A DNA stretch of 48,762 nucleotides, taken from assembly GCA_025462755.1 (NCBI GenBank), contig JAOAPF010000465.1, positions 1 through 48,762 of the forward strand, in the 5' to 3' direction. Position 1 is the first letter of the stretch. The number at the start of each line of letters is the position of its first letter. The translations under genes were made by a program, and so were the position numbers. Below, piece after piece: positions 37,591-46,248 of this stretch. Source of the DNA: Edaphobacter sp. GTDB taxonomy: Bacteria; Acidobacteriota; Terriglobia; Terriglobales; Acidobacteriaceae. Below the pieces are notes generated by a model. That model searched no databases. It had not been told where the DNA came from and saw only the letters and a program-made list of their open reading frames with translations.

Positions 37591-38351
37591 AGAAGGCGAA
37601 TGTCCTTCAGCAGACCTGCAGAGACCATGCGCACGTAGAGATCGGCCAGCCCCACGGAGAAGAGGCTTAGCCACGCGAACAGCATGTGCCGTTCATTCAA
37701 GCGGCTGAGCCAACCCCAGGCGGTGTGACGCGGAGGGCCAAACTTCGTGCAGGAGAAGCAATCAAGCTTTCCTCCCGCCAGATGGCGCAGGGAATGACAA
37801 GAGAGCGTATACGAAGTGAGCAGAAGGATATTCGCTAGCAGCACGAGTGAGCCGACGCCGATTCCAAACCCATCCGCGAAAAAGAACGCGCGAATGGCAT
37901 CCCACCAAAGGAAGCATAGAAACACCAGCGCAAGGTAAAGGAACCAACGATGGAGGTTTTGCAGAATGAAGGGAAAGCGAGTCTCGCCTCGGTACGTCCC
38001 CCTGCCTCCCTCGCTGACCGCGCAAGCGGGCGGATGCAGGAAGAACGCCCGGTAATACGCCTTCCGATAGTAGTAGCACGTAGCGCGGAACCCGAGCGGG
38101 CCGGCCAGGATCAAAAGTGCCGGAGAAAACCGCCACCAGTGGTGGTTGGGGTCGATCAGCGGAGAATAAAACGGCGAGAGATAAGGTCCCCAGGCATAGA
38201 ACGTTCCTTCGAAGGCGCGGAAGGTGGCGTAGATACCGAAGAGGCTGAGAATGAGGACGACGGGCAGAATCTCAACCCACCATGCGTCTCGACGCAAGGT
38301 ACTGCCGAATGCGTTGACTCGACGATCCACGGACGATACCGCCATGGGCAT
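37587..38351 (-). CDS. sdhC: Succinate dehydrogenase membrane anchor, single large subunit
   Basis: 254 aa with five predicted membrane helices (about 27-47 ILPVVLILSLFGIYATF; 73-96; 132-158 FLYLALVFLCFLWWDAIRAF; 165-185; 218-240). Histidines near helices 3 and 4 (NLHRWF, SCHSLRHL) could ligate haem b. A single long anchor with this layout is found with the mycobacterial Sdh1 complex and differs from the small SdhC plus SdhD pair of E. coli. Two ATGs, at 38351 and 38345, are possible. The stop overlaps the sdhA start by four bases. Operon order is C-A-B followed by the TPR-like gene. Confidence 0.88.
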   Translation of the reverse strand: MPMAVSSVDRRVNAFGSTLRRDAWWVEILPVVLILSLFGIYATFRAFEGTFYAWGPYLSPFYSPLIDPNHHWWRFSPALLILAGPLGFRATCYYYRKAYYRAFFLHPPACAVSEGGRGTYRGETRFPFILQNLHRWFLYLALVFLCFLWWDAIRAFFFADGFGIGVGSLVLLANILLLTSYTLSCHSLRHLAGGKLDCFSCTKFGPPRHTAWGWLSRLNERHMLFAWLSLFSVGLADLYVRMVSAGLLKDIRLL

Positions 38352-38447
38352 CTTTCACGTCCGTAACAGACTAGTCGCAAAACGCTTATTTGCAAATCGG
38401 AAATTTTATTGATGATGGCTCGCCGGCGTGGGAATCGTTCAGCTGCT

Positions 38448-39608
38448 TCAATAACGAAGCAGCGCAGCGGCTCCGCTGAAGACTGGAACTTCACCCTCAT
38501 CAAATGTCAGAATCTCGGCGTTGGTTAGGACAGCCTGCCGAATCAGTCCCTCATCTGCCGCCACACCGTGCAGGCTGGTATTCAAGCAATAGATACACGG
38601 CCCGCCCTTGCGCGGCTGCACACGCCCACAGTTATCGCATTCGTTCACCTCTCCGTCCACGGGCTTGCCCAGCATCAGTTTCTGGACACGCCCTTCGATT
38701 AGACGTTCCGTGACGGCTTGCACTCCCACCGCGCCATGAGCCGGCTCCCCCCTGATTATCTCCAGCAATGTCGCGCCAGACTTGCGCCGATTATCTTCGA
38801 AGATTGGATATGTCGCCTCGCGAACTTCCGTAGCCGACATATCGTACCCCGATGGACTAAATCGCCCGATCAGTATCCCCTTCTCGAATTCGGCAAACGC
38901 TGATTTTGCGTCGCCCCACAGATCCTCCCGGCACCCGAGCACCAACTGATGCAGCTTCTCATCCGCGAGGAACACGCGCACCTTCTCTGCTAACTTCTCT
39001 AAGTACACGCGCACATGCCCTTCCAGGTGATGCTCCCGATGCTTTTCCGATTCGCTCCGGGAAGCCCTGACATGGAGGGTGATGTTCTCCTTCGGCAGGC
39101 GGCCGTTGAATTCCTGAATCTGGAGGCCTCGCACGACAAAAAGCCGTGCGCGGCCTCGCTCGAAGATGAGCACAACGTAGGGCGTACAGAAATTCAGCGC
39201 CCAGAACATCGGAGCCAGCAGAAACCGCTCGCCTACATGGAGCTGCCGAATCGATTTCGGCGCAGGCAGTTCAAACTTCCGCCAGAATCCCTTCCGATGA
39301 CACGCATACGCAACCCTCCAGTACAGAGGATTTTCGCGAACCTCCTCCGCCCGTCCCAGAACGGCTTCCATATCTTCAGCCAGGTCTGGATCCTTCCTGG
39401 TGTCGAACCGGTGCAGCTCCTCCCGCACCAGATCGCGGACGAGAGTTACCTCGGTATGGTGCGACTTATCCGGAATCGATTGGACGCTGAAGAAGAAGGA
39501 GACGGCGTGACCATTGGTATCGCGAAAGTTTGCGAGATCAGGAAGGTCACTCTGCGCACCGACGGGAGTAGATGCGGATGAAACCGCAAAAGCAGTTGCA
39601 CGATCCAT
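38448..39608 (-). CDS. Bacterial eRF1-like (baeRF family) protein
   Basis: 386 aa. It resembles the bacterial archaeo-eukaryotic release-factor group (baeRF), thought to act at ribosomes. I see no GGQ motif, so peptide release is not expected in the classic way. The middle part has a helical acidic/His pattern (SESEKHREHHLEGHVRVYLE). The C-terminal Pelota/L7Ae-like domain (KSGATLLEIIRGEPAHGAVG, NAEILTFDEGEVPVFSGAAA) has a CDNC...CIYC zinc-knuckle insert, as in eRF1 domain 3. The ATG is fixed by GGAGG 7 nt upstream. It lies 77 nt after the metallothionein gene and 96 nt before sdhC, all on one strand. The exact baeRF subfamily is uncertain. Confidence 0.8.
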   Translation of the reverse strand: MDRATAFAVSSASTPVGAQSDLPDLANFRDTNGHAVSFFFSVQSIPDKSHHTEVTLVRDLVREELHRFDTRKDPDLAEDMEAVLGRAEEVRENPLYWRVAYACHRKGFWRKFELPAPKSIRQLHVGERFLLAPMFWALNFCTPYVVLIFERGRARLFVVRGLQIQEFNGRLPKENITLHVRASRSESEKHREHHLEGHVRVYLEKLAEKVRVFLADEKLHQLVLGCREDLWGDAKSAFAEFEKGILIGRFSPSGYDMSATEVREATYPIFEDNRRKSGATLLEIIRGEPAHGAVGVQAVTERLIEGRVQKLMLGKPVDGEVNECDNCGRVQPRKGGPCIYCLNTSLHGVAADEGLIRQAVLTNAEILTFDEGEVPVFSGAAALLRY

Positions 39609-39685
39609 AAACGAGCCTCCAAACCCCAATAGATTCCGGCAACGGCTTCCGCGTTGCGCTCCGTCTCCAGCCACGTCGACTAGCT

Positions 39686-39856
39686 CTAGGTTGCGAGTGG
39701 TGCATCCAAGGCGTCTCCGCTGCAGGATGCATGACCGCATTGGCAAATAACTTCTACTGCTCCTTTCAATGCCTCACAGTGAGCGCTACAGAACCGCTCG
39801 CCTTTGGGCGGCGTACAGGTGCAGGCTGGATTTCCACACTTCTTTGGGTCAGACAT
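39686..39856 (-). CDS. Small metallothionein-like protein
   Basis: 56 aa. It has eight Cys at 7, 12, 14, 23, 27, 38, 40 and 45 and two His at 26 and 42. The motifs CGNPACTCTPPKGERFCSAH and ICQCGHASC match the bacterial metallothionein pattern (C..C.C, YCS..C, C.CGH..C), so it should bind Zn, Cd or Cu in the cytoplasm. GGAGGAG lies about 7 nt before ATG, an excellent ribosome site. It is the first gene of a leftward series with the eRF1-like and sdh genes. Its upstream region has a perfect palindrome (39944-39967). Family confidence is high from the Cys spacing alone. Confidence 0.87.
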   Translation of the reverse strand: MSDPKKCGNPACTCTPPKGERFCSAHCEALKGAVEVICQCGHASCSGDALDAPLAT

Positions 39857-39943
39857 GGGTTCTCCTCCGTTGGGTCCGATGGGCTACTGTCGAATTAGGA
39901 TGCGGATTCCAGATGTTGCGTGGTGATACCCGACATCAGCCAT

Positions 39944-39967
39944 AGGTCGTATAAGTGCCTACGACCT
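39944..39967. promoter_or_regulatory. Palindrome between divergent metallothionein and ZnF-UBP genes
   Basis: AGGTCGTA (39944-39951) and TACGACCT (39960-39967) form a perfect 8+8 inverted repeat with an 8-nt spacer, 88 nt upstream of the metallothionein start. It is a good operator candidate for a dimeric, perhaps metal-responsive, repressor. No regulator gene is adjacent. Confidence 0.5.
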
Positions 39968-40285
39968 GGACCGATGTTGCTCATACTCCCATCGTTGCCC
40001 TGGTGCTTCGTGCTTACGAAGAATTGTCGCGGCCAGATGCGAACGCTAATGTTCGCTACAGGCCGTTGTCATTTATTCGTCGTCTCTGAATTCATGATGA
40101 CGTAAGCGATAATGACTTCGCTCGACGACACTTTGATGTTCAAGCAATCCCGAGAGGAACTCCGAGCGCAGTATGTTGTCGGCGGTAGGTTTGCCCGACA
40201 GACTGGGAAGGTACTTCTATTCGCGCGCGGAGCGATGGAGAATTACGCGAATAATATCTGGCGGGTCAGTGAAGAGGGGAGCTTT

Positions 40286-40552
40286 ATGATTTCTTGTATG
40301 CATCTGGATCATATTCGGCGCGTTAGGCCACGCACGCCTGAGGGCTGCGAGGAGTGCCTGAAGCTGGGCGATACGTGGGTCCACCTGCGTCTCTGTCTGG
40401 AATGCGGACACGCGGGTTGTTGCGATTCGTCCAAGAATGAGCATGCGCGGAAACACTTTCACCAGACTGATCACCCGATCGTCCGGTCGTTCGAGCCGGG
40501 CGAGAAGTGGGGCTGGTGCTACGTGGATGAGCTCGAACTTGATTTTGTGTGA
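40286..40552 (+). CDS. UBP-type zinc finger (ZnF-UBP) protein
   Basis: 88 aa. Almost the entire protein is a ZnF-UBP domain: Cys4 and His6, Cys21/Cys24 (GCEEC), Cys37/Cys40, Cys45, and several His (53, 57, 59, 63), with the characteristic WVHLRLCLECGHAGC and HPIVRSFEPGEKWGWCYVD. In eukaryotes this domain binds the free C-terminal Gly-Gly of ubiquitin; the bacterial partner is unknown. The ATG at 40286 was chosen because AGGGGA lies 6 nt upstream and family members begin close to this Cys; the frame is open to 40112 but the extra residues have no family resemblance. It is divergent from the metallothionein gene. Confidence 0.85.
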   Translation: MISCMHLDHIRRVRPRTPEGCEECLKLGDTWVHLRLCLECGHAGCCDSSKNEHARKHFHQTDHPIVRSFEPGEKWGWCYVDELELDFV

Positions 40553-40767
40553 CGTCCCTGGAATATGAGCAACACATCCATCGGTTCTCCCCAAGCGCTA
40601 TCCATGATTCCTATAGACATGCCACATTGTACTCGAAGCGGGAAACTGCTGAGGACAGTGCGCAAGCGCGTTTAAAGCGAACGCCGGAAACGTGATTTTT
40701 GGAGGAAAATCAATGGGAGGAAATCGGGAGCAGCTGGCCCAACTCTAAGGTGTTGATTTAGAGTGTC
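40553..40767. other. Intergenic, nothing supportable
   Basis: It contains only very short open frames, one of 10 codons behind a good GGAGG at about 40702. No family resemblance. Confidence 0.3.
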
Positions 40768-40807
40768 GCGGGGGCAAGATTTGAACCTGCGACCTTTGGG
40801 TTATGAG
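40768..40807 (-). tRNA. 3' fragment of tRNA-Met(CAT), probable attachment-site copy
   Basis: On the minus strand these 40 bases read from the anticodon loop CTCATAA through CCC, the variable loop AAGGTC and a complete T-arm (GCAGG-TTCAAAT-CTTGC) to the acceptor strand CCCCCGC. The 5' half (acceptor 5' strand, D-arm) is absent to the right. A 3' tRNA piece of this kind is what integrase-mediated insertion leaves at the far end of an island. It is not a functional tRNA. Confidence 0.8.
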
Positions 40808-41129
40808 TGACGCAATCAACGTAATATCAACGAGTTAGAGGACGCGATAGGCAGTTTCAAAGAGTTCTAAGTAGTTGAAAGTAGGTTTAGGGGGTCCTTA
40901 TTTGGGGTTGGTTGGGGGTTGAGACGAAGGCTTTGCGGCTCCGATTTAAGTCGTCGAGAAAGTTTGGAGGCGGGTCGGGATCGACCGATGACCCCTCCAG
41001 CCAGTGTCAGTCGCCTGAGTAATTGAAAATAAACAGCTTATGAGACGGTATAACGGCTAAATCGGTATGGTTGGCACAAATTGGCGCCAAATTGACACTA
41101 ACGATCGCGAGCGTGGCTGGGACTGAACT
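40808..41129. other. Gap between tRNA fragment and IS3 remnant
   Basis: No gene seen. It contains G/T-rich sequence near 40900. I looked for the left terminal inverted repeat of the IS3 element; TGACCCCTCC near 40986 is only a weak resemblance to the putative right end. Confidence 0.3.
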
Positions 41130-41954
41130 GTGGCCGGACAGCCCCGGACTGCCACGTTGGGATCTCGTCGACGCAATACACATGCCTGGTCTGTCGCTCT
41201 GAAGGTTTTAGCAGTGTCGGACCTGTGCCGAGAGCAAGGGATCAGCGCGGCGACGTTCTATGGCTGGAAGTCGAAGTTCGGCGGCCTGGAGGTCAGTGAA
41301 GCGCAGCGGCTGAAGGCGATGGAAGACGAGAACTGTCGTCTGAAGCTGCTGGTCGCGGAGCTGAGCCTGCACGGCGAGGCGCTAAAGGCGGTAAGCCGAA
41401 AAAACGGCTGGAGCCTGCCGGTCTAGAGAAGAGGTGGCGTTCGTCTCTGTCGAGTTCCGGCTGAGCGAACGCACCAGCTGCAAGCTGCTGGGGATGGAGC
41501 GGTCGAGCTATCGGTATGAGCCTCGGCCGGACTGCAACATCGCACTGCGCGAGGAACTGGCGAAGCTGACGCGGCAGAAGCCGCGCTATGGCTATCGCAG
41601 GCTGCATGCGCTGCTGGAACGGCGAGGATACGAGGTGAACGTGAAGCGTGTCTACCGGCTGTATGCGGAGGAGGGACTGGCGGTGCGGCGCAGGAAGCGC
41701 AAGCGACTGGTGCGGGATCGAGCGCTGGAGCCACGTCTGATCCGGCCCAACCAGGAGTGGGCTGCGAGCGTCCCCACAGTTCGTTCGACTACACGACGCC
41801 GGAGGAGTTCCGGCAGAAGGCAGGCTATGTGGAAAACAAACAACGCTTCCCACATCCGCACAGCCTCGACTACGACGGTTGCGAGACAATCTCAAAGCAA
41901 CACCAAAACTGGGAAACTCCAGTTATCGGTGGATGAGAAATCGGGGGCAGGTCA
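41130..41954 (+). mobile_element. IS3-family insertion sequence remnant (internally deleted)
   Basis: OrfA remnant: VSDLCREQGISAATFYGWKS and LKAMEDENCRLKLLVAELSL, with its first approximately 20 residues replaced by unrelated sequence, stop at 41424. OrfB begins on the same strand: FVSVEFRLSERTSCKLLGME, RQKPRYGYRRLHALLERRGY, VKRVYRLYAEEGLAVRRRKR, RPNQEWA. At about 41765 it jumps, in a new frame, to PHSSFDYTTPEEFRQKAGYV and PHPHSLDYDG, the C-terminus. The rve/DDE catalytic core (several hundred bases) is gone, so it cannot transpose by itself. The right end may lie at GGGGGCAGGTCA (41943-41954). Confidence 0.85.
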
Positions 41955-42270
41955 GAATGATCAGGTTTGACTGAGATCCAATCGAGAAAGCATCGAGTGG
42001 CAGATGCTGAATGCAATCGATTCTACCACCCAGTGCAAAGTTATGCTGCCATCCAGTGCAACGGAATGCTGCCACCTTCGCGATCACCAAGGGGTGCGCA
42101 AAGTCCACGCCAGAGGCGTGCGGCGCCACGGGTGCGGTTCGGTCAGGACGATGTCCGGTTCGAGTTCAGGGGAGCAAGGTGCGGATTGCCGACCAACCGC
42201 CCGGAACTCGAAAAAGAACTGACAGCCACGTCTCGATGAGTGACTCGGCCTGTAGGCGCCAATAGAAGCA

Positions 42271-42415
42271 GACCTTCTCCATCCAATCGACAGCCTTGCC
42301 ATCGAGTTGTTCCTGAATAGCGATGTGGGTCATCGCCGTGGTTGGGGAGGCGCCGTGCCAATGCTTCTCACTCGGCGGGAACCAAATCACGTCGCGCGGC
42401 CGGATTTCCTCTGAT
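42271..42415 (-). pseudogene. Cupin-domain (mandelonitrile-lyase-like) fragment
   Basis: On the minus strand [20 protein letters not shown] then [20 protein letters not shown] and VDWMEKV match the C-terminal half of a metal-binding cupin, with the H.H-type motif KHWHG and a later His. Before and after this stretch the frame is unrelated. Only about 48 codons remain and no start exists. Surrounding bases 41955-42270 hold nothing recognisable. Confidence 0.65.
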
Positions 42416-42516
42416 CGGACACCAACGCGCAGGGCGACGCACTCCTACTTCTGTCGAGTATGCATCGGGCAGTGGTTCGTGCTCGCCATCGACCAAGTGA
42501 TGCAAGCCGCCTGGTG

Positions 42517-44566
42517 TCAAGGCAGGCATAAAGCGATAAGTTCCGCAGGCAGATTGGCGCCCCCGGTCGGGACGACGATAAATTGCTTGCCGTTCAGCAT
42601 GTAGGTCATCGGCGCTCCCGTCGCGTTACGGGGCAGGGCTACTTCTCCAACAACCTTTCCGGTCGCCTTGTCGTAGGCGCAGAGTTTGGGTCGTGGATCT
42701 CGAAGTTCGGCACCATCTCGGGCCTCCCTCGCGATGCGTGCTGCCCTCTTGGCCGACGATGAGCAGGGTCTTCGTCAGGAGCAGGTGACCACGCGCCGCC
42801 CGCCCGAGGGACCGAAGGCCAAGCTGTCGTAAGACGGGATTGCTTTGGGCCAGGTCGCCCACCGGTGTCATCCACCGATGATCGCCCGTGTTCAGATCGA
42901 TGGCCGTGATGCGCCCGTAGGGCGGTTTCCAGAGCGGTACGCCCTGCATCGTCTCAACAGGAGTCATCTCTCCGAAGTAGTCGACATTGGGTACCGACGA
43001 CTTCAACAGCTTGGCCGCATATGGAAGCGTGACGGACGAGACGTAATAGGTTCCGGTCTCGGGGTCGGACGCAGCGCCTGACCAACTTGCGCCTCCGGCG
43101 ATGCCTGGCATCTCGATCGTCGGTTTCTGAAGAGAAGGCGGCGTGAACAGAGGACCGTAGTTGTACTTTTCCAGAACGGCCAACGCCTGCTTGCGCAGCT
43201 CCGGCGTGAAGTCGATGACGTCATTCTCCGTGACTCCCTGCCGATCGAATGGAGCGGGCCTGGTCGGGAAGGGCTGCGTCGGGGATGTTCTCTCTCCGGG
43301 CACTGTCGACTGGGGAACGGGTCTCTCTTCGATAGGCCAGATGGGCTTGCCCGTCACACGGTCAAAGACGTAGCAGAAACCCTGCTTGCTCACCTGCGCG
43401 ACAGCCTTGACGGGCTTTCCGTCTACACGGATGTCAATCAGGTTGGGTGCCGAAGGAAGGTCATAGTCCCACAACCCGTGATGTGCCATCTGAAAGTGCC
43501 AGACACGCTTTCCGGTCCGCGCATCCAGGCAGACCAGGCTGTCTCCAAAGAGGCCGTCGCCGGGACGATGAACCCCGAAGTGATCGTCCGCAGGCGTGCT
43601 AAACGGCAGGTAGACGTAGCCCAACGCCTCGTCCGCGCTCATCATCGTCCAGACGTTGGCTGCGCCTGTCGTTTTCCAGGAACCGTCCTTCCAGGTGTCG
43701 TTCCCAAACTCTCCCTCTCTGGGGACGGAATGGAAAATCCAATCCTGCTTGCCGGTGCGGACGTCGAAGCCACGTACGTCACCGGCCGGCATCTCTGCAA
43801 CCAGAGGAACATCGTTGACCTTCGACCCCATGACCACGACGTCGCGACAGATGACGGGTGGGGAGGAGACGCCGTACAGATGCCGGTCGACCACACGGCC
43901 CAACCCCCGCGTCAGGTCAATGCGGCCCTTTTCGCCGAAAGTGAGGATCGGCTTGCCCATCTGCGCGTTCAGACAGATCAGGTAGCCGTCGCCGGTGCCG
44001 AACAGAATGCGTCGATCATCACCGTCTGCCCAGTAGGCGACGCCGCGATGCACGAAGCCGTTGTTGGACGGAGTTCCGTTCTTCCACGTCTCTGGGTCGT
44101 AGACCCACCGGGTCTTGCCGGTCGCGGCGTCGATGGCTGCGACTTGGGAGAGCGAGGTACTGACATACAGGACGCCGCGGACCATCAGCGGGGTGGCTTC
44201 CCAAGCCCAGGTTTTCAGATGATTTGCTTTCGCGACCTCTTCTTCGGCGGAGCGCCATATCCACGCGGCCCTCAGGCGATTGAAATTATCTCCGCTTATC
44301 TGAGTGAGCGGTGAATATTTCGAACCGGCCTTATCGCCGTTGTAGCTCAACCATTCCATCGCCGCGCCCCGAACCTTCCCCGCCTGAGCTTGCACGCCAC
44401 GGTCGGCAGGCACCCTCGTGTTCGCTGTCTGAGCCGCCTGCGCGATGGAGGTCACTCCTTCCAAGAAAGGCGCCGCCACCACGGCCGTCGCGGCTATCAG
44501 AACTTCACGTCGGCTCGGCAAAGCATGCACATGCTCTTGATTGGAATCGTTACATTGATTGCGCAT
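42517..44566 (-). pseudogene. PQQ-dependent quinoprotein dehydrogenase, C-terminus frameshifted
   Basis: A periplasmic PQQ-dependent alcohol or sugar dehydrogenase. The first approximately 600 residues are open and look normal: twin-arginine signal SRREVLIAATAVVAAP, then propeller motifs (AAIDAATGKTRWVYDPETWK, HFQMAHHGLWDYDLPSAPNL, GGASWSGAASDPETGTYYVS, ITAIDLNTGDHRWMTPVGDL). Near 42735 a frameshift gives an early stop at 42626. The native tail can be followed through two shifts: PEMVPNFEIHDP, then LCAYDKATGKVVGEVALPRN and TYMLNGKQFIVVPTGGANLP, ending at 42517. The last propeller blade is therefore lost, probably inactivating it. AAAGGAAA precedes the ATG. The 646-residue truncated product could still be exported by Tat. 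Confidence 0.82.
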
Positions 44567-44654
44567 GGAAGGTTTCCTTTATAACAACCAGGAATTGTGC
44601 TGGCTAACTGGACACCGCTAAGGTAGCAGAAACAAACTTCGTCCAGGGAAGCCG

Positions 44655-45594
44655 GTGGACGCATCGTTGCAAGTTCCCTCTTCAGTTGACGCTCGTCGAG
44701 CAACCCCACCGCCACTGGAGGCCACAGACCATGAAGCAGAAGCCGTGCTCCCGAGTCAATCGAAGAAAGCCAAGACTGTCTTGCGCCTTCCCGATCTTGA
44801 ACATGCCAAGGCCGCAGTCCTGAACAGCCTGACCAGTGCCGACGCCCAGCGCGGGTATCATCATGCCATCGACGAGTTCATTGACTGGTATTGCTCTGAG
44901 CCCCGTCTGGCATTCAATCGGATCGTGGTCTTAAGGTACAGAAGCTATCTGGAATCCGGCAACTGGCTCCGGGAACCGTCAACCTCCGCCCGGGCGCTGT
45001 GCGGCGGCTCGCGTACGAAGCTGCCGATTGCGGCCTGCTCGGTTCGGATCTCGCGGCTGGCATTCGCCGCGTCAAAGGTGTGAAGAAACCAGGTGTTCGC
45101 CCTGGAAACTGGTTGACGGCAGAGCAGGCTCACTCTCTTCGGCAAGCGCCAGATAGCCAGGGTATCAAAGGGAAGCGGGACAGAGCACTTCTTGCGTTGC
45201 TGCTGGCGTGTGGGCTGAGGCGGCACGAAGCCGTTGGCCTGAGAATTGATGACTTCCAGCAACGCGAAGAACACTGGGCGATTGTCGATTTATTGGGCAA
45301 GGCAGGACACGTCCGAACGGTTCCGATCCCCGACTGCGTGAAGGGGCAGTTGGACGAATGGCTGAGGGCGCTGGAATTACCCGGGCAGGATCTTTCGCAG
45401 GGTCACCCGGACATGGCGAGACTGCATGACGGAAAAGTCGATCTGGCACATCGTGAAGGATTGCGCGAACAGGATCGGTATGCCCAAACTGGCCCCTCAT
45501 GACCTACGGCGGACCTGCGCTCGTCTGTGCCATGCTTCAGGAGGCGAACTGGAGCAGATCCAGTTCCTGCTGGGACATGTCTCGGTTGAAACGC
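44655..45594 (+). pseudogene. Tyrosine recombinase (integrase) pseudogene lacking the catalytic Tyr
   Basis: The N-terminal SAM-like domain reads RGYHHAIDEFIDWYCSEPRL. A shift near 44955 leads to RQLAPGTVNLRPGAVRRLAY, LTAEQAHSLRQAPDSQG and the catalytic domain RDRALLALLLACGLRRHEAV with the first Arg. A second shift near 45400 leads to RVTRTWRDCMTEKSIWHIVK, HDLRRTCARLCHASGGELEQ (H-x-x-R) and IQFLLGHVSVET. The sequence ends there, just before the expected T-E-R-Y-L nucleophile, and continues into MFS sequence of the opposite strand. Two frameshifts plus loss of the Tyr make it inactive. Confidence 0.85.
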
Positions 45595-46151
45595 GAGGAT
45601 GCCGACGGGCAGATTGATGTAGAAGATCCATCGCCAGGAGTAGTTGTCGGTGATCCAACCGCCGATCGTCGGCCCGAGGGATGGTGCAAGCACTGCCACA
45701 AGACCGTAGAGCGCGAAGGCGCTTGGCCGCGCTCCTTTTCTTCGAAGGAATCCGCCATGATGGCCTGCGCCATAGGCTGGAGGCCGCCACCTCCGACGCC
45801 CTGAAGTACACGCGAAGTGAGCAAGATCGTTAGCGTTGGGGCGATACCGCAAAGAAGACTTGCCGTGGTGAAGATGGTGATGCATAGCAGAAAGAAATTC
45901 TTGCGGCCGATGACACTCGACGCCCAGGCACCCACCGGCAGAACGATCGCGTTGGAGACGAGGTAGCTGGTGAGAACCCAGGTTCCCTGATCGGTGCTGG
46001 CGCCGAGATCACCGGCAATGTGTGGAAGGGCGACATTGGCAATGGAGGTATCGAGAACTTCCATGAAGGCAGCGAGGGCAACTGTGGCCGCGATCAGCCA
46101 GGGGTTGACACTAGGCTTCCATCGTCCGCTGCCTCCGACTTCATCTGACAT
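45595..46151 (-). pseudogene. MFS drug exporter (DHA2/EmrB-like), truncated and frameshifted
   Basis: N-terminal part of a 14-TM multidrug exporter. Helix 1 (LIAATVALAAFMEVLDTSIA) with the LDTSIANVALP motif, DQGTWVLTSYLVSNAIVLPV, the motif-A region SVIGRKNFFLLCITIFTTAS, and RVLQGVGGGGLQPMAQAIMA. A frameshift near 45720 leads to AFALYGLVAVLAPSLGPTIG and NYSWRWIFYINLPVGILAF (motif C and helix 6), then the gene is cut off at the recombinase remnant. About 190 of 500 residues remain. GGAAAGGAAAG precedes the ATG at 46151. Confidence 0.85.
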
Positions 46152-46248
46152 CCGCTTTCCTTTCCGGCGGAATGAGCGCTGTCAGATTCATTAACGCGAG
46201 CCCAACCAACCGAGGTCACATCTAACACGTTGCGAGCCGTTTCCAATC

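Noticed and set aside
40112..40285. N-terminal extension of the ZnF-UBP protein
   Set aside because: The frame is open but the residues fit no family, and a ribosome site directly precedes the internal ATG at 40286.
40768..40850. Complete tRNA gene
   Set aside because: Bases to the right of the anticodon do not form the D-arm or the acceptor 5' strand; only the 3' part is present.
42430..42528. Small minus-strand gene reading MPALTPGGLHHLVDGEHEPL after the quinoprotein
   Set aside because: No ribosome site, overlaps the reconstructed quinoprotein tail and has no recognisable family.
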